This document shows, one piece after another, positions 8,766 to 17,187 of a stretch of DNA of 64,000 nt. A program made the translations under genes and the position numbers. Under the pieces are notes generated by a model that was given only the letters and a program-made list of their open reading frames with translations, had not been told where the DNA came from and did no database searches. Numbering within the stretch: the first letter of the stretch is position 1; each line of letters starts with the position of its first letter. Origin of the DNA: Verrucomicrobiales bacterium (GTDB lineage: Bacteria; Verrucomicrobiota; Verrucomicrobiia; Verrucomicrobiales; DEV007); assembly GCA_029212615.1 (NCBI GenBank), contig JARGPJ010000007.1, positions 196,354-260,353 on the forward strand. Reading direction: 5' to 3'.

Positions 8766-9413
8766 ATGGCAATTCCTCCACTCATCGTCGCGATCGATGG
8801 TCCTGCTGCTTCGGGTAAAAGCACCGTGGCAAAGCGCATCGCAAGCTGTCTTCAGATCGTTTTTGTCAGCTCCGGTGGAATGTACCGGGCCTTCACCTGG
8901 CGGGTTCTTGAGGAGGGAATTGATCCGGCTGATACGAAAGCGGTACTGGAAATTCTCAAGGTGACCCGTTTTGACTGTGGTGAAGAGAGCGGGTTGGGAA
9001 CCTTCGCGGTCGATGGCCGTTTTCTGACGAAAGAAGAATTAAGTGCCCGGTCGGTGAATGAAAATGTGTCGACGATCGCGGCGATTCCCGAAGTGCGGGA
9101 GCGACTCGTCGCGGAGCAACGGGCCTACGGTGAAGCGAATGGTGTTGTCATGGAAGGACGCGATATCGGATCCGTTGTTTTCCCGAATACCCCCTACAAG
9201 TTTTATATCGATGCTTCGCCGGAAGTTCGTGAACAACGCCGGCGGGCCGAGGGGGTCACTGACTCGATCGCCGCCCGTGACAAAACAGATTCGAATCGCA
9301 AGGCGTCACCCCTCGTGATTCCAGAGGATGCTATTGTCGTCGACAGTTCCTACATGTCAGTAGAAGAGGTAGTAGAGAAAGTCATCTCCGAGATTTCGCT
9401 ACGTCGCGAGTGA
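8766..9413 (+). CDS. cmk: Cytidylate kinase
   Basis: This 215-residue protein transfers phosphate from ATP to CMP or dCMP. It has the P-loop GPAASGKST (12-20), the GRDIGSVVFP motif and the lid segment ARDKTDSNRKASPL. The usual LDTGAMYR motif reads VSSGGMYR, so its conserved Asp is a serine here, which is unusual. The ATG at 8766 begins just before the conserved IVAIDGPAASGKS core. An in-frame upstream start at 8730 would add 12 basic residues. Confidence 0.92.
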   Translation: MAIPPLIVAIDGPAASGKSTVAKRIASCLQIVFVSSGGMYRAFTWRVLEEGIDPADTKAVLEILKVTRFDCGEESGLGTFAVDGRFLTKEELSARSVNENVSTIAAIPEVRERLVAEQRAYGEANGVVMEGRDIGSVVFPNTPYKFYIDASPEVREQRRRAEGVTDSIAARDKTDSNRKASPLVIPEDAIVVDSSYMSVEEVVEKVISEISLRRE

Positions 9414-10107
9414 CCCGGCTTTCAGACAGTAGGATCAGGAAGGGGGGGTATCGTTGTCATTTTTGACAAAGACGGGGAAATCAGGCACTGGGATCGTCTT
9501 AAATCTTTCGAGTAATTTTTTACATAATGAGAAAAACAGCTCTCAAATGTGAAAAAGTTTTTAAAAGTAAGTTGCATATGTTAAAAATATCGGTAAGGTT
9601 GATTATCGCCGAAACGAAAAAACAGTGTTTCTTTGCATGTATTTCATCCCCCTAACCGATTCCTATTCCTCTTCGCTCACGACGAGTGGGGAATGGTTTG
9701 TCAGGGGGAAGGCGGGATCTTTTCCAACACAAACAGACAGATCCACAGGTTTGCTCAGTCGGAGTTCTAACTCGTTGAGCGTCAAATTGGTTCATTGGTA
9801 AGGTTTGGGAGGTAACGATCAAAAAGCTCTCTTGTTTATTTAGCTGCTTGATCGTTCCTTCCGAGTTGAGGGGTAGTCGCAGTCCGGGTCATTGGCAGGT
9901 GTCCGGGCTGCGACTCGTTTCATTAAAGTCTTCATACTGTTAACAGCGCTTAATGGTGTAAGTGACGAAGCTGTCGCTTTAACAAACATCGGTTCAGGAG
10001 ATAATCGGATTACGATTTTCGATGAAATGATCTGTTCAATTCACCGCAGATTGAGGTGGCTCCCGGATTATCCGGAAAAGCACGATTGAATACGAAAATT
10101 GAATACG
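9414..10107. other. 694-bp non-coding region, leader of the agt-plcP-phoU operon
   Basis: No convincing gene lies here. The stretch 9490-9620 is much more AT-rich than the surroundings and probably holds promoter elements. A small inverted repeat TTGTCA-TTTT-TGACAA (9454-9469) follows cmk without a strong T tract. Two larger hairpins lie at 9814-9914. No match to the Escherichia coli PHO box (CTGTCATA repeats) was found by eye. Its length suggests a long regulated 5' leader. Confidence 0.7.
9814..9914 (+). promoter_or_regulatory. Two consecutive stable hairpins in the agt leader
   Basis: Hairpin 1 (9814-9856) pairs AACGATCAA with TTGATCGTT perfectly, with an inner AGCT/AGCT helix and a U-rich loop. 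Hairpin 2 (9876-9914) pairs 13 bases (GTCGCAGTCCGGG with TCCGGGCTGCGAC, two wobble pairs) around a 13-nt loop. They end about 190 bp before the glycosyltransferase start. They could be a structured leader element, an attenuator or a small RNA. I do not recognise a known riboswitch. Confidence 0.5.
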
Positions 10108-11271
10108 ATGAAAGTTACGTTTGTTACCGATACCTACTCTCCCCAGGCAAATGGCGTGGCGACGACTCTTGAGCGCCTTGTTAAGGGCTTGCGTGAGCGT
10201 GGACACGATGTCGACGTGGTTCGTCCCGCCGTACTCGCCTGTGATGAAGAGGGCCTTGAGGTTCCTTCGATCGGATTGCCCGGTTACAAGGAGGTGCGTT
10301 TTGGATTTCCAATGAAGCTGGTTCTACAGGCCCGTTGGTATAAGCGCCGCCCTGATGTGATCTACGTGGCCACCGAGACACCGTTGGGCGCCTCTGCTAT
10401 TTCCGCGGCGCGGGCTCTGGGCATTCCGGCTGCCTCCGGCTTTCACACAAATTTTCAGCAATACATGGCCCATTACCAAGTGCCGCTGTTGGAGAAGGCC
10501 GCGGTTCGTTATCTCCGCCACGTTCACAATCGTTCGACCTGCACTTTTGTTCCATCACGTGATGTCATCGCAGATCTCGACTCGCGTGGTTTCCACAACC
10601 TGGAGCTTCTGCCGAAAGGGGTTGATACAAAACTCTTTTCACCGAAGAAACGTTCCCAGGCGCTGCGTCAGTCGTGGGGCGCGCGGGAGGGAACTCTCGT
10701 TGGGTTATCGGTCGGCCGTATTGCTGCCGAGAAGAACCTTCCTTTGTTGGTGAAGAGTTTCCTCGAGATTCAGAAACGCATCCCGGATTTTCGCGGAGTC
10801 TTTGTCGGCGACGGGCCAAAGCTCGAAGAGTTGAAGCGGGATTACCCACAGTTTGTTTATCCCGGTGTGCTTCGGGGGGAAGAACTTGCTGAGTACTACG
10901 CTTCGGCCGATCTCTTTCTTTTTCCGAGCATCACGGAAACATTCGGGAATGTAACGATGGAAGCAATGGCCAGTGGTCTCGCCGTGGTGGCCTACGATTA
11001 TGCGGCTGCGCGTCAGCATATCAAGCACGGTGAAAATGGATTCTCAGCTCCTTTTGATGACGACGAGGCCTACCTCGATCTCGTTCTCTCGGTGGCGAAG
11101 CGTGATCTTTCCGAGGTGCGTCAGGCAGCTCGGGAGTCGGCGAGAAGGGTTCGCTGGAAGAAAGTGATCAAGCGATTTGAGAAGCAGCTCGAAGTATTAG
11201 CTTCGGGCGAAACGATTTTACCGACGCCGGAAAGTCTCGAGGCGGAAGAACTTACCAATGGTCTTTCATGA
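10108..11271 (+). CDS. GT4 glycosyltransferase, probable diacylglycerol glycosyltransferase (Agt-like)
   Basis: This 387-residue GT-B protein opens with KVTFVTDTYSPQANGVATTL, the donor-family glycine-rich start. Its C-terminal nucleotide-sugar motif is ITETFGNVTMEAMASG (E-x7-E type). It resembles lipid glycosyltransferases of the MgtA/SQD2/Agt kind. The start is the ATG at 10108; an in-frame TTG lies 9 nt before it. The stop overlaps the metallophosphoesterase start (ATGA), so the two are translationally coupled, and phoU follows. That context suggests it glycosylates diacylglycerol to replace phospholipids under phosphate shortage. The exact sugar and acceptor are inference. Confidence 0.8.
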   Translation: MKVTFVTDTYSPQANGVATTLERLVKGLRERGHDVDVVRPAVLACDEEGLEVPSIGLPGYKEVRFGFPMKLVLQARWYKRRPDVIYVATETPLGASAISAARALGIPAASGFHTNFQQYMAHYQVPLLEKAAVRYLRHVHNRSTCTFVPSRDVIADLDSRGFHNLELLPKGVDTKLFSPKKRSQALRQSWGAREGTLVGLSVGRIAAEKNLPLLVKSFLEIQKRIPDFRGVFVGDGPKLEELKRDYPQFVYPGVLRGEELAEYYASADLFLFPSITETFGNVTMEAMASGLAVVAYDYAAARQHIKHGENGFSAPFDDDEAYLDLVLSVAKRDLSEVRQAARESARRVRWKKVIKRFEKQLEVLASGETILPTPESLEAEELTNGLS

Positions 11272-12110
11272 AAAAGAACGAATACCACAGCATCTTCATT
11301 TCTGATGTTCACCTTGGAACCCGCGACAGTAAAGCGGTTGAAGTGATCGAGTTTCTGAAGGCAACAAGATGTAAAAAGCTCATTCTCAATGGTGACATTG
11401 TGGATGGCTGGGCATTACGCGGCGGCGGTCGATGGCTCCCGGAGCACACCAAGTTCGTTCGTACCGTTCTCAAGAAGATGGAGAAGCAGGGGACGGAAGT
11501 CATTTACCTGAGGGGAAATCACGATGATATCCTTGAGCGTTTTCTTCCGATCAATTTCGGCAATCTCAGAATCGTGGATGAGTATATTCACGAAACCCCA
11601 CGGGGCGATTACCTTGTCGTTCACGGAGATGGATTCGACTCCGTGACAACGAGTCATCGCTGGATGGCGATTGCCGGGGCAAAAGGTTATGAGCTTCTTC
11701 TCGGGGTGAATCGTCTCTACAACCGTTGGCGTTCGTTCCGCGGAAAGGAGTACTACTCGCTCAGTAAGAAAATTAAAGAGAAGGTCAAGTCGGCTGTGAG
11801 TTTTGTGGATCGCTATGAAGATCAATTGAAGGAACTGGCACTCGTTCGTCACTGTTGCGGCATTATTTGCGGTCACATTCATACGCCGGCGGATAAAGAT
11901 CTCGATGGCGAGGTTCACTATTTGAATTCCGGAGACTGGGTTGAGTCGCTTACTGCGATTGTTGAGACAGAGCCCGGAGAGTTCGAACTCATTCATCATG
12001 ACGAGTTTATGGCTCGCCGTGAGACAAGTGAAAGTCTCGTTGAGCATGAATCGGATTTTGTTGAAGCATCCGAAGAGGAGGTTTCCTCAACCGTCGTTGC
12101 GGCGGCGTGA
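11268..12110 (+). CDS. Calcineurin-type metallophosphoesterase, probable PlcP-like phospholipase C
   Basis: This 280-residue protein has all the metallophosphoesterase motifs: D13-x-H15, GD at 42-43, GNHD at 83-86, HGD at 119-121 and GHIH at 202-205. The family contains LpxH (UDP-2,3-diacylglucosamine hydrolase) and PlcP, a phospholipase C used under phosphate starvation in Sinorhizobium and marine bacteria. It is longer than a typical LpxH, is coupled by ATGA to a GT4 enzyme and precedes phoU. This favours the PlcP role of releasing diacylglycerol for glycolipid synthesis. LpxH-like activity remains the alternative. Confidence 0.78.
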   Translation: MKKNEYHSIFISDVHLGTRDSKAVEVIEFLKATRCKKLILNGDIVDGWALRGGGRWLPEHTKFVRTVLKKMEKQGTEVIYLRGNHDDILERFLPINFGNLRIVDEYIHETPRGDYLVVHGDGFDSVTTSHRWMAIAGAKGYELLLGVNRLYNRWRSFRGKEYYSLSKKIKEKVKSAVSFVDRYEDQLKELALVRHCCGIICGHIHTPADKDLDGEVHYLNSGDWVESLTAIVETEPGEFELIHHDEFMARRETSESLVEHESDFVEASEEEVSSTVVAAA

Positions 12111-12161
12111 AGGGATTAATATTTAGTTTAGCCGTATCGGTGTCATAGTGAGGTGCCTACC

Positions 12162-12869
12162 ATGTCTGAATACTCTCATCGCCTCGGAAACTTTGATGCC
12201 GCGCTGCGCGAAGCTCGTGACAGCATCCTCCGCATGGCCAGCATTGCTGAACAGAATCTCGAGAGTGCGATCCGTGGATTGCTGACTCGAAATGCCGAGT
12301 TCTGCAATACGGCCATTGTCGAAGATGATGAGGTTAATTTTCTTGAGCGGAAAATCGATGCTGATTCTTTCGAGATTCTGATGCGATACAATCCGGTGGC
12401 AAGTGACCTTCGCGAGGTAATTGCCGGCATGAAAGTGGCGAATAACCTGGAGCGGGTCTCTGATGAGGCGCAGAATATCGCGCGTCGTGCCCGTAAAATT
12501 TTGAAGCACCCTGAGATCAAGGCCGCTGCTCTGATCGAGCCGCTTTACGAGAAAGCCTTGAGCATTTTGCAAGACGGGATGCGATCCTACGCGGAAGGCG
12601 ATAACGATCTCGCTATCTCACTGTATGAGCGGGACCGGGCACTCGATATGGCTCATAACGATGTCATTCGGGAATTAACGAAGCAGATGGATAGTGATTC
12701 CATCCGCGTGAAGTCATACCTTCATCTCATTTTTATCGTGCGAAGCCTCGAGCGGGTTGGCGATCATGCCGTGAATATCGCTGAAGACGGGATCTTTCTC
12801 GAGAGCGCGACCGATGTCAGGCATCTTGGTCCCAAGCGAGCCGCTGCTGAGATTGAGGCTCACATCTAG
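12162..12869 (+). CDS. phoU: Phosphate signalling protein PhoU
   Basis: This 235-residue all-helical protein has the two PhoU metal-motif repeats. The first is ADSFEILMRYNPVASDLREV...NNLERVSDEAQNI; the second is MDSDSIRVKSYLHLIFIVRSLERVGDHAVNI. PhoU modulates the Pst transporter and PhoR, restraining the Pho regulon when phosphate is ample. GAGG at 12150-12153, 8 nt before the ATG at 12162, supports this start. No pst or phoBR genes are next to it; it closes the lipid-remodelling operon instead. Confidence 0.93.
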   Translation: MSEYSHRLGNFDAALREARDSILRMASIAEQNLESAIRGLLTRNAEFCNTAIVEDDEVNFLERKIDADSFEILMRYNPVASDLREVIAGMKVANNLERVSDEAQNIARRARKILKHPEIKAAALIEPLYEKALSILQDGMRSYAEGDNDLAISLYERDRALDMAHNDVIRELTKQMDSDSIRVKSYLHLIFIVRSLERVGDHAVNIAEDGIFLESATDVRHLGPKRAAAEIEAHI

Positions 12870-12871
12870 GA

Positions 12872-12895
12872 AAGGGGGCTAACCCTTCTTTTTTG
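12872..12895 (+). terminator. Probable intrinsic terminator after phoU
   Basis: AAGGG and CCCTT can pair around a short loop just after the phoU stop, followed by CTTTTTT. The stem is short, so this is a moderate call. Confidence 0.45.
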
Positions 12896-13062
12896 TGGCG
12901 GGGAATGCAGTGTTTTCATTCCTACGGGGGGCAATCTTCACGTTCATCTGTGGCCCGTGATTCGCCATCTACCTCGCCAGTCGTCTTCTGAGAGAAGTTC
13001 CTGAGGAGGCTTTCCTTTGTAGTGAAAAACTACTCCTCCGGCGAAACGGGGTGGAAATTGAA

Positions 13063-13098
13063 AGCAAAACAGGGTTGAGTGAAACACCCAACCCTGTT
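13063..13098 (-). terminator. Intrinsic terminator of rplM-rpsI
   Basis: Read on the minus strand, AACAGGGTTG pairs perfectly with CAACCCTGTT around an 11-nt loop and is followed by TTGCTTT. It lies about 50 bp beyond the rpsI stop. The stem is nearly the same as that of the terminator after the rpiB-glyA fusion. Confidence 0.8.
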
Positions 13099-13147
13099 GA
13101 AAAGTCGATTCCCGAATGAATTCTCGGGAGATGTTCGAGAAAGCGGA

Positions 13148-13537
13148 TTAACGCTTTGAGAACTGGAAGCGCTTACGTGCTTTCGGCTGACCTGGCTTCT
13201 TACGTTCCTTCTTGCGGGAGTCGCGAGTGAGGAGGTCCGCTTCGCGAAGGGTGTCTTTCAGTTCCTCATTTGTTTTGAGGAGAGCGCGGGCGATTCCAAG
13301 TTGAACAGCACCAATCTGACCGGTCACACCGCCGCCTTTAGCGTTGATGTTGCAGTCATACTGATTCACGGCGTTGGCCACGTGAAAAGGAAGAAGCACC
13401 TGGTTCTGGAGAGAAAGCGTTCCGAAGTATTCGTCGAAGGGACGCTTGTTGATGGTGATTTTTCCGGCGCCAGGTTTGATAGTAACGCTGGCGGTTGAGG
13501 TCTTGCGTCGACCGGTAGCTGAGAAAGATTCGCTCAT
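13148..13537 (-). CDS. rpsI: 30S ribosomal protein S9
   Basis: This 129-residue protein begins with ATGRRKTSTASVTIKPG and ends with the basic tail KKPGQPKARKRFQFSKR. The C-terminal KR of S9 reaches the P-site tRNA. The core segment GGGVTGQIGAVQLGIARAL is typical. It follows rplM by 20 bp, the conserved L13-S9 operon order. No Shine-Dalgarno sequence precedes the ATG. Confidence 0.97.
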   Translation of the reverse strand: MSESFSATGRRKTSTASVTIKPGAGKITINKRPFDEYFGTLSLQNQVLLPFHVANAVNQYDCNINAKGGGVTGQIGAVQLGIARALLKTNEELKDTLREADLLTRDSRKKERKKPGQPKARKRFQFSKR

Positions 13538-13557
13538 GATTCAATAACAGTGGGAAA

Positions 13558-13986
13558 TTATACTTCGAAAGCTTCAACTTGCTGCGCATCGTGAGGATGC
13601 TCGGTTCCAGCGTAGACTTTCAGCTTCTTGACGATCTGACGTCCAAGGCGGTTGTGAGGGATCATCCCGGTGATGGCGCGCTCGACAATCAGCTCAGGGC
13701 GACGCTGACGAAGTTTTTCGACAGATTCACGTTTCTGGCCTCCAACATAACCGGAGTAGGAAGTGTAAATTTTCTGCTCCTCCTTGTTTCCAGTGAGCTT
13801 CACCTTGTCCGCATTGACGACAACAACGAAGTCTCCGCAGTCCACGTGGGAGGTAAAAAGGGGCTTGTGCTTGCCGCGAAGGAGGCGGGCAGCAGCAACC
13901 GCAACTTCACCGAGAACCTTGTTCTCGGCGTCGATGACATACCATTTGCGGTCAATTTCTTCAGCTTTAGCAGAAAACGTCTTCAT
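13558..13986 (-). CDS. rplM: 50S ribosomal protein L13
   Basis: This 142-residue protein contains [27 protein letters not shown] split across the normal L13 N-terminal helix, then the GYVGGQK and [11 protein letters not shown] motifs. The frame is open upstream to 14109, but the family starts at the ATG at 13986 (KTFSAK...). It is first in the L13-S9 operon, with its promoter in the 13987-14228 gap. Confidence 0.96.
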   Translation of the reverse strand: MKTFSAKAEEIDRKWYVIDAENKVLGEVAVAAARLLRGKHKPLFTSHVDCGDFVVVVNADKVKLTGNKEEQKIYTSYSGYVGGQKRESVEKLRQRRPELIVERAITGMIPHNRLGRQIVKKLKVYAGTEHPHDAQQVEAFEV

Positions 13987-14228
13987 TTCCGTTTTATCAT
14001 ACACCAGCTCCAAGTTTCGAAAGGCGACCTGTCCACGTTCAGGAGTGGTCTCTTTAGCCGCCAAGGGAGCTGGGGAGCGGGAATCTAGGCGGTTTGATTC
14101 GCTTGTCAAGGGGCGGGAGAGGCGAAAAATCAGCGAATCTAAATGAGCCTTGATTTCGGGGCCGTATTTTTACCTCAGAATGACGATTTAACGAGGTAGT
14201 TCTAAGGGCCGGCACCGCTCTATCGTTT

Positions 14229-14549
14229 ATGAAGCAACCCCTCTTCATCATGAAAAAACTGATCCAATTCAGTCTCCTGTCGATTCTGGCAGCGGCACCG
14301 CTACTTTTTGCTTCGACGAGCGAAGACGAATCCACTGAACCTCAAACGAGTGCAGGAGTTTTTCTCCCGGCGTGGGAAGCGGGTGAATTTCGTGAGAATT
14401 TCGACATTCGAATCTGGCCGGAAGCTGTGGTTCTCTGGTTGGAACAGGAGAATTTGCGGGATTTGATTGCAGATCCGGAAACGCCAATGGCTGAACGTCG
14501 GGAATTGAAGCGCATTCTCGCGATGCAGCAGGCATGGCGGACTTCCTGA
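14229..14549 (+). CDS. Small secreted protein of unknown function
   Basis: This is a 106-residue protein with a clear signal peptide (KKLIQFSLLSILAAAPLLFAS). An in-frame ATG at 14250 would give a more typical leader. The mature part is acidic and helical, with no family I recognise. Eighteen bases separate it from the next gene, which also encodes a secreted protein, so the two probably form an operon. Confidence 0.55.
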   Translation: MKQPLFIMKKLIQFSLLSILAAAPLLFASTSEDESTEPQTSAGVFLPAWEAGEFRENFDIRIWPEAVVLWLEQENLRDLIADPETPMAERRELKRILAMQQAWRTS

Positions 14550-14567
14550 GTGGTGCGATTATAACGA

Positions 14568-15431
14568 ATGTTATCTTCTGCCGTCTCGATGCTTCGAATA
14601 CTCTCTGCTATACTGCTGGCTCTGCCCATCGCGGAATCGATCTCCGCAGGGGACTATAGCGAAGCGGTGGTTTCGGCCATCTCTAAGATGCCGAAAGGTG
14701 GTGTTTATGCCTCCTACCGACGGGAGCTGCCCGAGTCAGAGCGGTTTAATGATCTCTACGCAACTGTGGATGAGTTGGAAAGGGCTCTGAAAGTGGGGCT
14801 CGGCGGGAAGCTGAAAGTCAATGGCGACGCGGCATCGGGATACAGCTTTTGTTCAAGTGCGACTTATTTGCTTTTTTGCGAAGTGCTTGCTGATTTACAG
14901 AAGGGCAATCTTCTGAATTTCCCGAAAGCCTTGAATGAAGAATTAGCGAAGGTGGGGGGATCCAGGCCGGTCATCCATGGCGAATACGACGGGGTCGGAT
15001 TGTTCGGGCATTGGAATGCGAATGGGCCGGGAACGGCGAGACTTTTTGAGCGGTTGGATTTGGGCACCAATTTTGAATCGTTCGAACAAGCGAAACCGGG
15101 CGACTTTTTGAAGATTTTCTGGAATGATAAAATCGGGAAGGGTGAAAGAGGGCATCTGGTTGTGTATCTCGGGACGAATGCGGATGGTAGCGCGGTTCGG
15201 GTCTGGTCGAGTAATCAGAACAACGAAGATGGCTCGCATGGCTACGGGACCATGTGGATTGAGCGGAACCGCATCTCCCGCGCGGTTTTCTCGCGCCTTG
15301 AGCGGCCCGGCAATTTGTTACGTTGGCTGGATTTCTCTGAGGAGGAAAGGACCTGCGATTACCTTGTCGCTATCTTGTCGAATCCTTCCACTCCCGAAGA
15401 AATGCGCCGCGCCGTTGGTATTTCTGAGTAG
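14568..15431 (+). CDS. Secreted NlpC/P60-like hydrolase candidate
   Basis: This 287-residue protein has a signal peptide (about 1-27). GYSFCSSATYLLF places a cysteine at 95 on a predicted helix start. AKPGDFLKIFW (175-185) and GHLVVYLG (195-202) follow, with His196. That Cys ... GD ... H-x-VYLG order is the layout of NlpC/P60 cysteine peptidases that cleave peptidoglycan stems. The similarity is by motif only. A long insertion between Cys and His and the GSHGYG segment are unlike ordinary NlpC domains. Confidence 0.55.
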   Translation: MLSSAVSMLRILSAILLALPIAESISAGDYSEAVVSAISKMPKGGVYASYRRELPESERFNDLYATVDELERALKVGLGGKLKVNGDAASGYSFCSSATYLLFCEVLADLQKGNLLNFPKALNEELAKVGGSRPVIHGEYDGVGLFGHWNANGPGTARLFERLDLGTNFESFEQAKPGDFLKIFWNDKIGKGERGHLVVYLGTNADGSAVRVWSSNQNNEDGSHGYGTMWIERNRISRAVFSRLERPGNLLRWLDFSEEERTCDYLVAILSNPSTPEEMRRAVGISE

Positions 15432-15529
15432 CTGGTATTAATTTTTCCGATGTGTTCGTTAAATTCCGGAAATTACAAAAAATTACCATTAAATATTGTG
15501 AATAGTAAAGATTTGCGTAATATTTACGA

Positions 15530-17059
15530 ATGCGAGAGGCCGAGAATTCGAATAACTTCCCTTCGGGCGATCTGAATTTCCGTGAGGGAGAGGGGTCGAG
15601 AAGCCACCACCACCGTCCCGGCATGGACTGGCTGCGCCCTCTTGAAGAAGTGAACAGGGTTACGGCGCCCTCCGGTGAAGGTGTTTTGATTGGGGCGGCG
15701 AGTCGCTATGATGTCGGGGAGATGCTTCGCCCGCATGTCCTGACGCGTCTTTTAAATCTGGCTAAGTTCCGCTGCGCATCGCTTGTTAGCGCGGATATGA
15801 CCCCTTTTGGAGGTCATCCGGTTAGAAATTACGGGGAGAGTGCTCTCGAGATGACGGGGAACCGGCTTCAGTTGATTCACTGTGGGGGGGACAATTTATG
15901 TTCTGATTTACCTTCTTCCTATGCTGCGGCCGTCACCGGGGAAGAGGCTGAGCGTTTTGAGAGTCTCTCGATAATCGCGGGCGGGGAAGAGCTTTCCAAT
16001 TATGTGAAGCGGCGCTCCGGTCAGACGAATGATCTCTCCTATGTCCTTGCTGCTGACGGCGAGTTCTTCGGTGCGAATCTTAGTTTTCACGCGGTGGGGC
16101 TCCCGGATCCGGAAGCACTTTCCCCGGCGGGGAAGGCTCATCTGTTGCATGCCATGCGCCAGGCCAACTTTATCGGGATTCGTGATGAAAACGGAGCCAA
16201 CTTTCTGGAATCCGAGGGATTGAAGGTCACTCGTATGCCCTGTCCGCTTACGGTTCTCCCTCAGGTGGGCGGGCGGCAGCTCCGTGAACATCGTGATTGC
16301 AAGGCCCTCGAGGAATTGCGTCACCGCTTTCCAAACGGGTGGGTTGCTGTTGAGGTAAGTGAAGTGAGCGATTCGCATCAAGTGCGGCTCACTAAGGCTC
16401 TGAAGGAAGTGGCTGAACGCGATGGACTCGGCCTTGTTTTCTTTGAGGCGCTTGCAGATGCTCCCAATAAAAAATCGGCAAAAGTTCGTTCCTGGGTTGA
16501 GTCTTTCCCTGAGTGGATCGCTGCGGGCTTTGCTTCCTCTGATATTTGGGATGTGGCATCGATGCTATTGCATTCACGCCTCTACTGCGGCAGCAACCTG
16601 GATTGTCGTATTATTTGCATGTCAGGTGGGGTTTCGCGGATCAACATTCCAACCGGGAAGCCTTCCGCGTTGAGCTATGGTGAGCTTTGGGAGCACGACG
16701 AGGTGCCGATTGAGTTTGCAGAAGACGAGGAGTGGATCGTTGCGCTGGATGAGGCACTTGCGGTTGACCTTTCCATTCTTCAGCAGCATTCCATGTACCT
16801 GCACCGTGAATACATGGTGGCACTTTCCGCCTATTGCGAGGCGAGCGGGATTTTTCAGCGATTGACGGCAACGCAGAAAGAAACCGTTCACGAACGCATC
16901 AGCTCCTCTCTCCATCATTTGCATGACGAATGGCTGAGTGATGAAGAGAGTTTGCAGCGCTTCAAACGCTTGAACCGCAACACGGCGGGCCGGCGTTTAC
17001 GCCAAGCCGTGAAAAAGACCTTTGGTTCGGGAGAAAAAGAAACGGTTCCCCACCTCTGA
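15530..17059 (+). CDS. Polysaccharide pyruvyl transferase-like protein
   Basis: This 509-residue cytoplasmic protein has features of the polysaccharide pyruvyltransferase family: FIGIRDENGANFL in the middle, similar to the family's VRDxxS segment. Further on, LLHSRLYCGSNLDCRIICMSGGV matches the SRLHxxIxA segment near the active site. Such enzymes add pyruvate ketals to exopolysaccharide or wall glycans. The C-terminal 110 residues are helical and not part of that fold. The upstream 98 bp are AT-rich and carry a near-palindrome at 15460-15475. The ATG at 15623 is an alternative start. Confidence 0.55.
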   Translation: MREAENSNNFPSGDLNFREGEGSRSHHHRPGMDWLRPLEEVNRVTAPSGEGVLIGAASRYDVGEMLRPHVLTRLLNLAKFRCASLVSADMTPFGGHPVRNYGESALEMTGNRLQLIHCGGDNLCSDLPSSYAAAVTGEEAERFESLSIIAGGEELSNYVKRRSGQTNDLSYVLAADGEFFGANLSFHAVGLPDPEALSPAGKAHLLHAMRQANFIGIRDENGANFLESEGLKVTRMPCPLTVLPQVGGRQLREHRDCKALEELRHRFPNGWVAVEVSEVSDSHQVRLTKALKEVAERDGLGLVFFEALADAPNKKSAKVRSWVESFPEWIAAGFASSDIWDVASMLLHSRLYCGSNLDCRIICMSGGVSRINIPTGKPSALSYGELWEHDEVPIEFAEDEEWIVALDEALAVDLSILQQHSMYLHREYMVALSAYCEASGIFQRLTATQKETVHERISSSLHHLHDEWLSDEESLQRFKRLNRNTAGRRLRQAVKKTFGSGEKETVPHL

Positions 17060-17187
17060 TTCGATTGCAGAGGGAAGGTTGGGAGGAGACTTGATCTTGC
17101 TCCAGAGGCACGCTCGTTCTACACTGGAGCTTCCTTCAAGGATGGCGGCGATGGTTCCGTTTTCCCCAAAGGGAGGACTCATTTCGA

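Noticed and set aside
9454-9469. TTGTCA-TTTT-TGACAA hairpin as cmk terminator
   Set aside because: The 6-bp stem is AT-rich and not followed by a T tract, so it is mentioned only within the intergenic entry.
9892-10089. 65-codon open frame before the glycosyltransferase gene
   Set aside because: It starts with TTG inside a hairpin, has no ribosome binding site and has an unremarkable composition. Treated as non-coding leader.
11268-12110. Annotation as LpxH of lipid A synthesis
   Set aside because: Motifs fit the wider family, but length, coupling to a GT4 enzyme and the following phoU favour PlcP. Kept only as the alternative.
12870-13147. Possible small RNA between phoU and rpsI
   Set aside because: Apart from the two terminators, only short weak inverted repeats are present; nothing supports an RNA gene.
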